Shown: positions 1 to 7,399, counted from the first letter of the stretch. The stretch is 38,619 nt of DNA from RGDT01 sp964630925 (GCA_964630925.1 CAZVZK010000093.1:1-38619), one strand, 5' to 3'. Numbers and translations are program-made. Notes: generated by a model from the sequence alone, not told the origin.

Positions 1-123
1 TCTCGCTCAGGGCACTACTGTTATAGCGATGTCAAGCCACCTTGGAAGGCCTGGGTGGAGAGACGCCGCCCGGTGGCGGCGCCGAAGAAGGCGAACGGCC
101 GGCGGAAGAAGGCGAAGCGGTGA
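1..123 (+). CDS. 3' end of an unidentified gene (partial)
   Basis: The first reading frame is open from the window edge to a TGA at 121-123, encoding about 40 residues. They include an aromatic stretch (HYCYSDVKPPWKAW) and then a strongly basic Lys/Arg/Pro/Ala tail (AAPKKANGRRKKAKR). Basic tails of this kind are common at the ends of planctomycete proteins. The frame ends two bases before a large hairpin, as expected for a real gene end. The upstream part lies outside the window, so no function can be assigned. Confidence 0.55.
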   Translation, partial: SRSGHYCYSDVKPPWKAWVERRRPVAAPKKANGRRKKAKR

Positions 124-125
124 GG

Positions 126-196
126 GCGGGCGGCGCGGCGTGATCCCGCCGGTGTCTCACTCGAAGACACCGGCGGGATCACGCCGCGCCGCCCGC
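126..196. terminator. Large perfect hairpin between convergent genes
   Basis: Two perfectly complementary 32-base arms (126-157 and 165-196) are separated by a 7-base loop. The stem is very GC-rich and has no T-tract. It lies between the stop of a plus-strand gene (123) and the stop of a minus-strand gene (209), so a bidirectional terminator or mRNA-end stabiliser is the natural reading. A REP/MITE-like repeat is the alternative. Confidence 0.7.
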
Positions 197-208
197 TCGG
201 GGGCACCG

Positions 209-1018
209 TCACCGCACGAACGGCCGCAGCGGGATGCCCGGGAACGGTGTGGGTGAGGGCGTCGGCCCAGGCGTCGGCCGGGGCCCAGGGGTGGGCCAGC
301 CGGGCTCTCCGGGCACCGGCGGCAGCGGACGGCCGTCCGGGCCGGGAATAAAGGGGCCGGGCCTGGGCGGCGTCGGGCCGGGCGAGGGCGGAGTCGGCCT
401 CGGTGGATTTACCGGGCCGGGCCTCGGCGGCAGCGGGCCGGCCGGCCCAGGACGTGGCGGCGCCGGACGCGGCGGATCGGCCGGGCCGGGCTTCGGCGGC
501 AGCGGACCCGCCGGGCCGGGGCGGGGCGGCGCCGGGGGCCGCGGGCCGGGTGGGTGCGGCGAGGGCCGGCCCGGCTCGGGCTTGGGCTTGGGCGGCAGCG
601 GGTTCCTGGGGCCGGGCTTGGTACCTGGCCCCGGACGCGGCCCCTTCGGGGGCGCAGGCCTCTCCGCCCGCGCCCTCGCGTCCCACTCCTCCGCGATCTG
701 CCTCAGGACGGCGCTGTGCCGCGCCTCCTCCTCAACCCTTCGTTGATGTAACATCTTCCCCCGCAGGTCGAATTTCTTCCCCGCCGCCCTCTTGGCCTCG
801 GACCGCTGCGGCTCGCGGAGGCGGTGCGCCGCCCTCAGCTCGGCTTCCAGGTCCTGCTGCGCCGATTTCCGCTCCGCGTTGATCGCGCCCGTCCGCGCCT
901 TGAACAGGGCGTGTTCGGCCGCGAACGCCTCCGCACGCGACGCCGCCAGCCGCCAATCGGCGCCGACGGCCCATCCGGCCAGCATCAGGGCCGCGGCCGC
1001 CGTCAGTGTATTCCTCAT
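209..1018 (-). CDS. Secreted coiled-coil / proline-rich repeat protein
   Basis: The product is 269 aa. The chosen ATG at 1018 has a GTGGAG Shine-Dalgarno-like stretch about 7 nt upstream; an in-frame GTG at 1030 would add four residues. Residues 1-20 look like a signal peptide (MRNT, then an alanine/leucine-rich core ending near AVGA). Residues about 20-120 are charged and Ala/Arg/Glu-rich, probably an alpha-helical coiled coil. From about 122 to the end the chain is low-complexity Pro/Gly/Arg/Lys built on repeats such as PPRPGPAGPLPP. I recognise no catalytic domain. An extracytoplasmic structural or spacer protein, possibly attached to the envelope, is an inference. The repetitive GC-rich DNA leaves several other frames open, but only this frame has a start, a ribosome site and a signal peptide. 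Confidence 0.7.
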   Translation of the reverse strand: MRNTLTAAAALMLAGWAVGADWRLAASRAEAFAAEHALFKARTGAINAERKSAQQDLEAELRAAHRLREPQRSEAKRAAGKKFDLRGKMLHQRRVEEEARHSAVLRQIAEEWDARARAERPAPPKGPRPGPGTKPGPRNPLPPKPKPEPGRPSPHPPGPRPPAPPRPGPAGPLPPKPGPADPPRPAPPRPGPAGPLPPRPGPVNPPRPTPPSPGPTPPRPGPFIPGPDGRPLPPVPGEPGWPTPGPRPTPGPTPSPTPFPGIPLRPFVR

Positions 1019-1086
1019 CGTGGGCTCCACGTCTTGGGGTCCGTTTCATCCGACCCCTTCTACGCGGCCCACGATCCCACGTGACC

Positions 1087-2121
1087 TCACCCCGGCGGCT
1101 CCGGCATGTACGCCCCCCTGTGGACGTGATTCATCGCCAGCGCCGCCGCCAGCGTCGCCAGCCCGATGACAGCCTGCCGCTCACGCCCCGCCGGGTACAC
1201 CTGCTTGAGCGCCCGCGCCCGCTCGGCCAGGTGCCGCAGCAACGCCCGCGTCCGCTCCGGGAAGTGCCCCGTCCAGCGGAACACGTCGGCCATGATGTCA
1301 CGCTCGCACCGCAGGATGAGGGCGTCCGCCGGCAGCCGCTCGTCCTTCGAGGCGTCCTCCGGCTCGCCGAGACGCTCGAAGATCGCCTGCAACGCCCCGT
1401 CGATCCCCGGCAACTGTGGCACGTTGTCCGCGAACGCCCAGCCGTCGTAGTGCTCCTGCACCGTGTATTCGAGGTTACCGACCGCCCATTCCGTATCGAC
1501 CGCCGTGACGAGCGGCTCGGCGTCTCGCACCTCCCGCATGAGCCGATCACACAGCTCGAGCTTCCCCAGCGCGCCGGGCCAGTCGGCGTAGGCGGCCCGC
1601 CAGTCCTGGCCGGGCGTCAGCCAGACGGCGAACGTCTCCGCCCAGTCCTCGTCGGGGTGCTTCTGGGCGTACCACCCCGGCAGATGCACGACGTAGCGTC
1701 GGCTGAACGGCTCCGGGCGGTACTCGTCCTCATACGGCCGCGTCATCGCCCCGAAGAGACGCACCCACTCCTCCCGGTCGAACAGCTTGTAGGCGTAATT
1801 GACGACGTGCCCCATCTCGTGGCGCAGGTAGCGCAGCAGCTCGGCGTGATGCGCCCCCTCGACGTGCCCCTCCTGCTCCGCGTGCAGGTCGAACAGGTCC
1901 TGCCGCGCCAGGTAGAACGGGATGCCGACGGCGATCTGGTCGTCATGCACCACCCAGTCGGTGGTGAGGTAGAAGTGCGGTTGGATGCGAGTCAGGCCGA
2001 CGGCGTCCAATTCGCGGCGCAGCTCGGCGATGGCCGGCTCCAGGGCCGTCCCCTCGATCTTCAGCCCCAGGTCGCGCAGCGGCGTGGACCAGAGTTTGTT
2101 CTCGCGGAACGGCGTCTCCAC
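1087..2121 (-). CDS. Putative zinc metallopeptidase (HEMGH)
   Basis: The product is 344 aa with no signal peptide. It starts at a GTG (2121) preceded by GAGG at suitable spacing. Residues 101-105 form the zinc-protease motif HEMGH (two His ligands, catalytic Glu102). About 57 residues later DEDWAETFA supplies a plausible third ligand, Glu162. This spacing and the surrounding sequence resemble the putative zinc-binding metallopeptidase family (Peptidase_Mx type) found in many bacteria. The second half (170-344) is helical and charged with no recognisable domain. The substrate is unknown and the protein is probably cytoplasmic. The gene is divergent from the STN-domain gene at 2278, with about 156 bp between the starts. 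The fold call rests on the zinc motif; the physiological role is open. Confidence 0.8.
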   Translation of the reverse strand: METPFRENKLWSTPLRDLGLKIEGTALEPAIAELRRELDAVGLTRIQPHFYLTTDWVVHDDQIAVGIPFYLARQDLFDLHAEQEGHVEGAHHAELLRYLRHEMGHVVNYAYKLFDREEWVRLFGAMTRPYEDEYRPEPFSRRYVVHLPGWYAQKHPDEDWAETFAVWLTPGQDWRAAYADWPGALGKLELCDRLMREVRDAEPLVTAVDTEWAVGNLEYTVQEHYDGWAFADNVPQLPGIDGALQAIFERLGEPEDASKDERLPADALILRCERDIMADVFRWTGHFPERTRALLRHLAERARALKQVYPAGRERQAVIGLATLAAALAMNHVHRGAYMPEPPG

Positions 2122-2206
2122 GGCGGGGCCTCGCGGGCAGGGCGTGTATGGGGACAGTGCAATCCGCGTGCCTGCGGTCTTTCCCTACCTGCAAAGGCAA
2201 TCCCTC

Positions 2207-2235
2207 TTGCCCGCCGCGTGGACACCGGCTATGCC
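2207..2235 (+). promoter_or_regulatory. Possible sigma70-like promoter of the STN-domain gene
   Basis: TTGCCC (2207-2212) and TATGCC (2230-2235) are separated by 17 bp and lie 43 bp before the ATG at 2278. Each hexamer matches the consensus only partly, so this is a weak prediction. Confidence 0.2.
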
Positions 2236-2277
2236 GCGATCAGTGAAAACTTCTGCTGTTCCGTGGAGGGGCCGTCC

Positions 2278-2900
2278 ATGTCCGCGCGTCTGTCCGCAGC
2301 CCTCGCCGGCCTGTTGCTGTCGAGCGTCCTGGCCTCGGCCGCCGCCCCGCCCCGGCACTTCCCGTCGCGTGTCGAGCGGCTGCTGAAAGCCCCTTTCAGC
2401 CTCCACTTCGAGCGGACGCCGCTTTCGCAGGTGCTCGACGACCTCCGCGACTTCTGCGGCCTCAACATCGTGGCCGACATGCCGGCCTTACGGAAGGACG
2501 GCGTCAGCCTGGATAGCCCGGTCGCGATCAAGCTCAACGACGTGTCGCTGAAATCGTCCCTGCACCTGATTCTGCATCAGCCGGGCTGACCTTCGTGGTC
2601 AAGGACGATGCCGTGGTCGTCACCACGATGGAGGTGGCTCGCGGGGAGCTGCGGGCGGTGAGTTACCCGGTGCGCGACCTCCTGTCCCGGCGAAAGGAAG
2701 GGGGCAGCGAGGGGCTGGTGAGGTTGATCACCACCGTCGTCGCACCGAAGACCTGGGTCGCGTTCGGCGGCGCGGGCACGATCGAGTACTACCCGGGGAC
2801 CGGTAACCTCGTCATCACCCAGACGGGCGATGTCCACGAGCAAGTCGCGGATCTGCTCAACGCCTTGCGGAGGGAGGGCGAGGTGAACAAGAACGATTGA
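2278..2900 (+). pseudogene. Secreted STN/secretin-N-like domain protein, frameshifted
   Basis: The start at 2278 follows GGAGGG at 7-nt spacing. Residues 1-22 are a clear signal peptide (MSARLSAALAGLLLSSVLASA). The mature part resembles the short secretin/TonB N-terminal-type domain common in planctomycete exported proteins (FERTPLSQVLDDLRDFCGL, then SLDSPVAIKLNDVSLKSSL). The frame hits a TGA at 2587. The same protein continues one frame over from GLTFVVKDDAVVV to a stop at 2898-2900, with a second alpha/beta segment (GTIEYYPGTGNLVITQT). Joining the frames near 2580 by one inserted base (giving HQAGLTF) restores about 207 residues. Either the gene is inactivated by a 1-nt deletion or this is a sequence error. 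I see no slippery heptamer that would support programmed frameshifting. Confidence 0.7.
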
Positions 2901-2946
2901 GCGGCAGCACCATGGCGTCTTCATCCAACCCGCGCGCCGTACGGCG

Positions 2947-3126
2947 TCAGTCGGCCTTCTTCGGCCTGCGCCGCCCGCGTGTCGAGGCCGGCGCCGGCTT
3001 CGGCAGCTCCTTCTTGAGGGCGGCCTCGAACGCCGCCAGGTCGGCGCAAGTCGCGGCCTCGCGGGTCAGCCGCAGGAGCCCTTCCGGCTCCTTCACATGC
3101 TTCAACCCCGCCGGGATCGCAGAGTA
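2947..3126 (-). pseudogene. 3' remnant of a gene cut by the transposon end
   Basis: On the minus strand a protein-like frame runs from the border of the mobile element (3126) to a TGA at 2947. It reads about 60 residues, for example GLKHVKEPEGLLRL and TCADLAAFEAALKKEL, followed by a basic tail ending RRRPKKAD. There is no ATG, and a TAG lies in frame just inside the repeat. The matching 5' part is not on the far side of the element, where pheA ends. The likeliest reading is the C-terminal stub of a gene whose front was lost when the element arrived or afterwards. The family is not recognised. Confidence 0.4.
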
Positions 3127-3188
3127 CCCATAGCTCGCAGAGGCTCGCTATGGGCAACCGATACGTCGCCGAAGCGGCTCCAACAGCC
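3127..3188 (+). repeat. Left 62-bp terminal inverted repeat
   Basis: All 62 positions match the reverse complement of 3729-3790. The outer 28 bases form an 8-bp-stem hairpin; the inner end runs into CAACAGC repeats. Confidence 0.85.
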
Positions 3189-3208
3189 AACAGCCAACAG
3201 CCCACAGC
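3181..3208 (+). repeat. CAACAGC heptamer tandem repeat
   Basis: There are three exact copies of CAACAGC followed by CCACAGC, at 7-bp period, straddling the inner end of the left inverted repeat just downstream of the transposase stop. This resembles the short heptanucleotide repeats seen in intergenic DNA of some bacteria. Confidence 0.7.
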
Positions 3209-3211
3209 CGC

Positions 3212-3664
3212 TCAGTCCCACATGGTCTTCTCGTCCACTTCGACGCCGTTCTCGTGGTAGAGACTCAGGAACTCGTCATCAATCGTCCTGCCACGGTGGT
3301 GGTCCTCCTGGCCGGCGATGTAGGCCCGGACGCGCGCCATGTCGGAGTGGCTCACGGTGAACGCCCCGAATCCGATCTGCCACGCGAAATGGGCCAGATG
3401 GGGACGAAAGCGATGGACACGCCCGCTGCTCGTCGACTTGACCGCCCCGACTACCTCCGAAAGCCGATGATCGGGGCGCAACTTGGCGAGGATGTGGACG
3501 TGGTCGGGCATCCCGTTGACCAGCAGGCAGACGCCCTTCTTATCGTTGATGATGGAGGCGATCTGCGCGTACAGCCACGGACGGAGTTTCTCGTCGATCC
3601 AGCGCTCGCGCACTTTGGTGGCGAAGACGATGTGATACGCGAGGTTGGTGAAGGAGTGCGACAC
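3212..3664 (-). CDS. Y1 (HUH) transposase, IS200-like/RAYT
   Basis: The product is 150 aa, the usual full length for IS200-type TnpA. I start at GTG 3664 (VSHSFTNLAYHIVF), the typical N-terminus of the family; the ribosome site is only a weak purine run. The HUH metal-binding motif is HVH at residues 55-57 within MPDHVHILAKL. Tyr115 in the helix ARVRAYIAGQ is the expected nucleophile. The C-terminus (EDHHRGRT, then HENGVEVDE and a final WD) is characteristic of REP-associated tyrosine transposases. The enzyme should cleave and rejoin single-stranded DNA at the hairpin ends of its element. The gene appears intact, so recent or continuing activity is possible. Confidence 0.9.
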   Translation of the reverse strand: MSHSFTNLAYHIVFATKVRERWIDEKLRPWLYAQIASIINDKKGVCLLVNGMPDHVHILAKLRPDHRLSEVVGAVKSTSSGRVHRFRPHLAHFAWQIGFGAFTVSHSDMARVRAYIAGQEDHHRGRTIDDEFLSLYHENGVEVDEKTMWD

Positions 3665-3728
3665 GACGGCTTCTTTCCGCCGGGGCGACACCTGGCCCTC
3701 ATCCACTCGCCGACTCGTCTCGCGCCCC

Positions 3729-3790
3729 GGCTGTTGGAGCCGCTTCGGCGACGTATCGGTTGCCCATAGCGAGCCTCTGCGAGCTATGGG
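3729..3790 (-). repeat. Right 62-bp terminal inverted repeat
   Basis: This is an exact reverse complement of 3127-3188. It ends 5 bp before the pheA stop codon, so the element sits immediately downstream of pheA and may serve as its transcription end. Confidence 0.85.
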
Positions 3791-3795
3791 GGTCC

Positions 3796-4947
3796 TCACC
3801 CCCCGACGGTCTGCGCCACCGGGTACGCCCCCAGCACCTTCAGCTCGTTCGCCTGCGCCTCCAGCGCCTTCACCGCCTTGTTCACCTTCGGGTCGTCCAC
3901 GTGTCCTTCCACGTCCGCGAAGAACAGGTACTCCGGCTTCGCCGCCCCCGTCTGCGCCGGGAACGACTCGATCCACGTCAGGTTGATCTTCGCCTGCTTG
4001 AAGATGTCCAGCGCCGCCACCAGCGCCCCCGGCGTGTGCGGCAGGCGGAACATCAGCGAGGTCTTGTCGTCCCCCGTCTTCTCCGCCTTGTGATGCCCGA
4101 TCACCGCGAACCGCGTCTCGTTGTACGGCGAGTCCTCGATCTGCGAGAACAGCACCCGCAAGCCGTACTTCACCGCCGCCTGCCGCGACGCCACCGCCGC
4201 CGCACCGCTCTCCTGCGCCGCCAGCTGCGCCGCGATGGCCGTGCTGCTCACGTCCTTGAGATGAGCGTGCGGCACGTTCTTCGCCAGCCAGTTGCGGCAC
4301 TGCGACAACGCCTGTGGCTTTGAGTAGATCCGCCGGATCTCCTGGTGCTCGCAATTCGCCACCAGGTTGTGATGCACCTGGAGGCGCACCTCGCCGTTGA
4401 TCTGCAGCGTCGGCACGCGGATGAACATGTCCAGGGTGTCCGCCACCCGGCCGTCGGTGGAGTTCTCCACCGGCACCACGCCGTAATCGACGTGCCCCCG
4501 GTGGACCTCCTCGAACACCGTGGCCACCGTGGACACCGGCACGAACTCGACCGACTGCCCGAAATGCTCCAGCGCCGCCAGGTGGCTGAAGCTGAACTCC
4601 GGCCCCAGGTACGCCACCTTGAGGACCTTCTGCAACGCCCGCGACCCGGACATGATCTCCCGGAAGATCGCCCGGATCGTCGCCTCCTCCAGCTTCCCTT
4701 TGATTTTCTTGCTCGTCTCGACGGCGTTCCTGTACACTTCCTCTTCGCGGGCCGGCGCGAACACGTCCTCGCCCTGCTCGCGCTTGGCGAGGCCGATCTC
4801 GGCGGCCTTGGACGCACGTTCATTGACCAGTTTCACGATCTCGACGTCGAGCTTGTCGATCTCGCGACGCAGCGTCTGTAGCTGCGAGGCCGACCGGGCC
4901 GCGCCACCCGCTCCCGGTGCGTTATTGCCTTCGGCCTTTCGCGCCAT
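3796..4947 (-). CDS. pheA: Bifunctional chorismate mutase / prephenate dehydratase
   Basis: The product is 383 aa from ATG 4947; an in-frame GTG at 4956 is possible. It would convert chorismate to prephenate and then to phenylpyruvate for phenylalanine synthesis, in the cytoplasm. Domain order is a helical chorismate mutase domain (about 25-110, LRREIDKLDVEIVKLVNER), the prephenate dehydratase domain (about 113-290, beginning VAYLGPEFSFSHLAAL, with VPVENSTDG and the conserved threonine motif NETRFAVIG), and a C-terminal ACT domain (about 300-380, HTPGALVAALDIF). The ACT site reads IESFP where phenylalanine-inhibited enzymes usually have ESRP, so feedback control may be altered. A good promoter lies upstream. 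The gene ends 5 bp from the Y1 transposon. Confidence 0.95.
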   Translation of the reverse strand: MARKAEGNNAPGAGGAARSASQLQTLRREIDKLDVEIVKLVNERASKAAEIGLAKREQGEDVFAPAREEEVYRNAVETSKKIKGKLEEATIRAIFREIMSGSRALQKVLKVAYLGPEFSFSHLAALEHFGQSVEFVPVSTVATVFEEVHRGHVDYGVVPVENSTDGRVADTLDMFIRVPTLQINGEVRLQVHHNLVANCEHQEIRRIYSKPQALSQCRNWLAKNVPHAHLKDVSSTAIAAQLAAQESGAAAVASRQAAVKYGLRVLFSQIEDSPYNETRFAVIGHHKAEKTGDDKTSLMFRLPHTPGALVAALDIFKQAKINLTWIESFPAQTGAAKPEYLFFADVEGHVDDPKVNKAVKALEAQANELKVLGAYPVAQTVGG

Positions 4948-5342
4948 GGATGCCACTCTCGCTCGGTGAGGGCCCGGATCGCCTGGAATTAGGCATCAGT
5001 CTAGAAAGCACCAGAGCGTGCGTCAACGAGATTGCTACCAGCCGGGGGGGCTTTCTGCCACTTTGTCCAGCACCAAAACCGCCCATCCCCCCGCCTGCCG
5101 CTTTGGCAGGACCGCCACCGCACGCCCCCGAGGCCCGTCTTGTCCATCATCTTAATATCAACGGCCACAAGGATTTGCGATCCAATAGCCTCGGCCGGAG
5201 GTCGCGGCACGGCGGTTGCTTGTGGTCGTCGCAACACGTCGGCAGGACACGCTGAGGAGCCCGAGCGAGAAAAACGACGTACGAAGTCGCATGATTTCGG
5301 CAGGGCACATCCCATACGGCCGCCGGCGAGGGAGGAGTGATC
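4948..5342. other. Divergent pheA-dnaK intergenic region
   Basis: This roughly 395-bp spacer separates pheA from dnaK. Besides the pheA promoter I find no convincing dnaK promoter and no CIRCE-type inverted repeat (TTAGCACTC-N9-GAGTGCTAA). A short GTTGC/GCAAC inverted repeat lies around 5215-5240. Heat control of dnaK, if present, is not visible as a classical HrcA operator. Confidence 0.5.
4998..5026 (-). promoter_or_regulatory. Sigma70-like promoter for pheA
   Basis: Read on the minus strand, TTGACG (5026-5021) is followed after 17 bp by TAGACT (5003-4998). These hexamers match 5/6 and 4/6 of the consensus, and the -10 is about 50 bp from the ATG at 4947. Confidence 0.5.
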
Positions 5343-7280
5343 ATGGCAGAAGAGAAGATCATCGGCATCGACCTGGGCACGACCAACAGCGTCGTGGCCG
5401 TCATGGAGGGCGGGGAGGCCAAGGTCATCCCTAATCAGGAAGGCAACCGCCTGACCCCGAGTGTCGTTGCGTTCACCGACAAGGGCGAGCGCCTGGTCGG
5501 CGACCCCGCCAAGCGGCAGGCCGTCACCAACCCGCGCCGCACCGTCTACAGCATCAAACGCTTCATGGGCCGCCGACACAAGGAGGTCGGCGACGAGGAG
5601 AAGCTCGTCCCCTACAAGGTCACCGGCGCCGCCGACGAGCCCGTCAAGGTGGACATCGACGGCAAGGCATACGCCCCGCCCGAGATCTCCGCGATGGTCC
5701 TCCGCAAGCTGAAGGAGTCCGCGGAGGCCTACCTCGGGCACACCGTCCGCAAGGCCGTCATCACCGTGCCGGCCTACTTCAACGACGCCCAGCGCCAGGC
5801 CACCCTGGAGGCCGCCGCCATCGCCGGCTTCGACACCGAGTGGGAGATCGAGGACCCCCAGTCCGGCAAGAAGTCCCGGCAGCGCATGCGCATCATCAAC
5901 GAGCCGACGGCGGCGGCGCTCGCCTACGGCCTCGAGAAGAAGAAGAACGAGCGCGTCGCCGTCTTCGACCTCGGCGGCGGCACCTTCGACATCTCCATCC
6001 TCGACGTGGCCGACGGCGTCTTCCAGGTGCTGTCCACCAACGGCGACACGCACCTCGGCGGCGATGACTTCGACCAGGTCTTGATTGACCACATCGCCGA
6101 GGAGTTCAAGAAGTCCAACGGCATCGACCTCCGCAAGGACGTGATGGCGCTGCAGCGCCTCAAGGAGGCCGCCGAGCGGGCCAAGAAGGACCTGTCGCAG
6201 CAGGCGTCCACGGACATCAACCTGCCGTTCATCACCGCCGACGCCTCGGGGCCCAAGCACCTGCAGATGAGCGTCACGCGGGCGCAATTCGAGCGCCTCG
6301 CCGACTCCCTCGTCGAGAAGTGCCGCAAGCCCGTCCTCCAGGCGCTTAAGGACGCCAAGCTCAAGCCGTCCGACATCGACGAGGTCGTCATGGTCGGCGG
6401 CATGACGCGCATGCCCCGCATCCAGCAGCTCGTCAAGGAGATCTTCGGCAAGGAGGGCCACAAGGGCGTCAACCCCGATGAGGTCGTCGCCGTCGGCGCC
6501 GCCATCCAGGGCGCCCAGCTCCTCCTCGGCAGCAAGTCCGAGGTCCTGCTGGTGGACGTGACGCCCCTGTCCCTGGGCATCGAGACCCTCGGCGGCAGGA
6601 TGACCAAGCTGATCGAACGCAACACCTCGATCCCGACCGAGAAGAAGCAGATCTTCAGCACCGCCGCCGACAACCAGCCGGCGGTGACGATCAGCGTCTT
6701 CCAGGGCGAGAGCGAGATCGCCCGCGACTCGGCCAACCGGCTGCTGGGCGAGTTCGACCTCAAGGGCATCCGCCCCGCCCCCCGCGGCGAGCCGCAGATC
6801 GAGGTCGTGTTCTCGCTCGACAAGAACGGCGTGCTGGAGGTGAAGGCCAAGGACCTCGGCACCGGGCAGGAGGCCCGCATCGAGATCAAGGGCTCCAGCG
6901 GCCTGGACTCCTCCGAGGTCGAGCGGATGCGCAAGGAGGCCGAGAGCCACGCCGGCGAGAACAAGCGCAAGCTCGAGCTGATCAACGCCCGCAACGAGGC
7001 GGACGCGGTGGTCTACGAGGTCGAGAAGGTGCTGCGCGAGGCCGGCGACAAGGTCGGCGCGTCGGAGAAGTCCGCCGTGCAGGCCGCCGTCGAGCGCGTG
7101 AAGGCCGCGATGGCGGGCCAGGACGTGGCCGCCATCACCCAGGCCACCAGCGACCTGAAGGTGGCGGCGCAGGGCCTGGCGGCGCACATGCAGGGCGGGC
7201 CCAAGGCCAGCCCGTCGTCTGGCCCCGCCAAGGGCGGCGCCGACGACGTCATCGACGCCGAGTTCGAGGAAAAGAAGTGA
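5343..7280 (+). CDS. dnaK: Chaperone DnaK (Hsp70)
   Basis: The product is 645 aa. I use ATG 5343, 7 nt after GGAGG; the in-frame GTG at 5337 overlaps that ribosome site. This ATP-dependent chaperone binds unfolded segments and works with DnaJ and GrpE, neither of which is in the window. The nucleotide-binding domain (1-about 400) carries IIGIDLGTTNSVVAV, FDLGGGTFDISIL and MVGGMTRMP. The substrate domain follows TPLSLGIETLGG, and the helical lid ends in the typical acidic DDVIDAEFEEKK. Relative to the usual AGLEVKRIINEP, this protein has about 16 extra residues between AGF (163) and RIINEP (183), including EDPQSGKKSRQ. The gene is monocistronic, with a large hairpin at its 3' end. Confidence 0.97.
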   Translation: MAEEKIIGIDLGTTNSVVAVMEGGEAKVIPNQEGNRLTPSVVAFTDKGERLVGDPAKRQAVTNPRRTVYSIKRFMGRRHKEVGDEEKLVPYKVTGAADEPVKVDIDGKAYAPPEISAMVLRKLKESAEAYLGHTVRKAVITVPAYFNDAQRQATLEAAAIAGFDTEWEIEDPQSGKKSRQRMRIINEPTAAALAYGLEKKKNERVAVFDLGGGTFDISILDVADGVFQVLSTNGDTHLGGDDFDQVLIDHIAEEFKKSNGIDLRKDVMALQRLKEAAERAKKDLSQQASTDINLPFITADASGPKHLQMSVTRAQFERLADSLVEKCRKPVLQALKDAKLKPSDIDEVVMVGGMTRMPRIQQLVKEIFGKEGHKGVNPDEVVAVGAAIQGAQLLLGSKSEVLLVDVTPLSLGIETLGGRMTKLIERNTSIPTEKKQIFSTAADNQPAVTISVFQGESEIARDSANRLLGEFDLKGIRPAPRGEPQIEVVFSLDKNGVLEVKAKDLGTGQEARIEIKGSSGLDSSEVERMRKEAESHAGENKRKLELINARNEADAVVYEVEKVLREAGDKVGASEKSAVQAAVERVKAAMAGQDVAAITQATSDLKVAAQGLAAHMQGGPKASPSSGPAKGGADDVIDAEFEEKK

Positions 7281-7282
7281 TC

Positions 7283-7397
7283 TGAATCGCTGACAGCCAG
7301 TAACAGCCGGCCTCCCCTTCATGGGGTGGCCGGCTGTTCTGTCTTTCGCTGGCTGTTCGCTGGCTGTCGCTGGCTGTCGCTGGCTGTCGGCGATTCA
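7283..7397. terminator. Nested hairpin between convergent dnaK and downstream gene
   Basis: An inner stem (7302-7312 with 7328-7338, AACAGCCGGCC paired to GGCCGGCTGTT, containing an extra CCCC/GGGG pairing) is nested inside an outer pair, 7283-7300 with 7380-7397, that matches at 17 of 18 positions. The structure fills almost the whole gap between the dnaK stop and the stop of the minus-strand gene at 7400. A bidirectional terminator is likely. Confidence 0.75.
7346..7389 (+). repeat. TCGCTGGCTG tandem repeat
   Basis: Four head-to-tail copies of TCGCTGGCTG(T), at a 10-11 bp period, lie on the right side of the dnaK terminator structure and contribute to its outer arm. Confidence 0.75.
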
Positions 7398-7399
7398 AA

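Larger units (their letters stand above)
3127..3790 (-). mobile_element. IS200-like / REP-associated transposon with 62-bp inverted repeats
   Basis: The element is bounded by perfectly matching inverted repeats, 3127-3188 and 3729-3790. Each end begins with a short hairpin-forming palindrome (CCCATAGC, 12-base loop, GCTATGGG). The interior carries a single Y1 transposase gene. Terminal hairpins are what HUH/Y1 transposases recognise, but long identical inverted repeats are atypical of IS200/IS605. The arrangement fits a REP-associated transposase (RAYT) flanked by inverted REP-like units. Just inside the left repeat is a (CAACAGC)n tract. Confidence 0.75.

Noticed and set aside
21..1169. Several long open frames on both strands over the proline-rich gene.
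   Set aside because: They arise from the repetitive GC-rich sequence; only the frame 209-1018 has a signal peptide and ribosome site.
1006..2277. Long plus-strand frame over the metallopeptidase gene.
   Set aside because: It is the Arg/His/Pro-rich antisense of the clear HEMGH protein; only its end (from 2278) is a real gene start.
2570..2600. Programmed ribosomal frameshift in the STN gene.
   Set aside because: No slippery heptamer or downstream pseudoknot is evident; a simple indel explains the data better.
3127..3790. Composite transposon or IS with DDE transposase.
   Set aside because: The only gene is a Y1/HUH enzyme; DDE motifs are absent.
4948..5342. Heat-shock operator (CIRCE) before dnaK.
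   Set aside because: No TTAGCACTC-N9-GAGTGCTAA-like repeat is present; the small GTTGC/GCAAC pair is too short.
5001..7322. Very long minus-strand frame opposite dnaK.
   Set aside because: It is the antisense of a highly conserved gene, Leu/Val/Gly/Arg-rich, with no ribosome site or domain.
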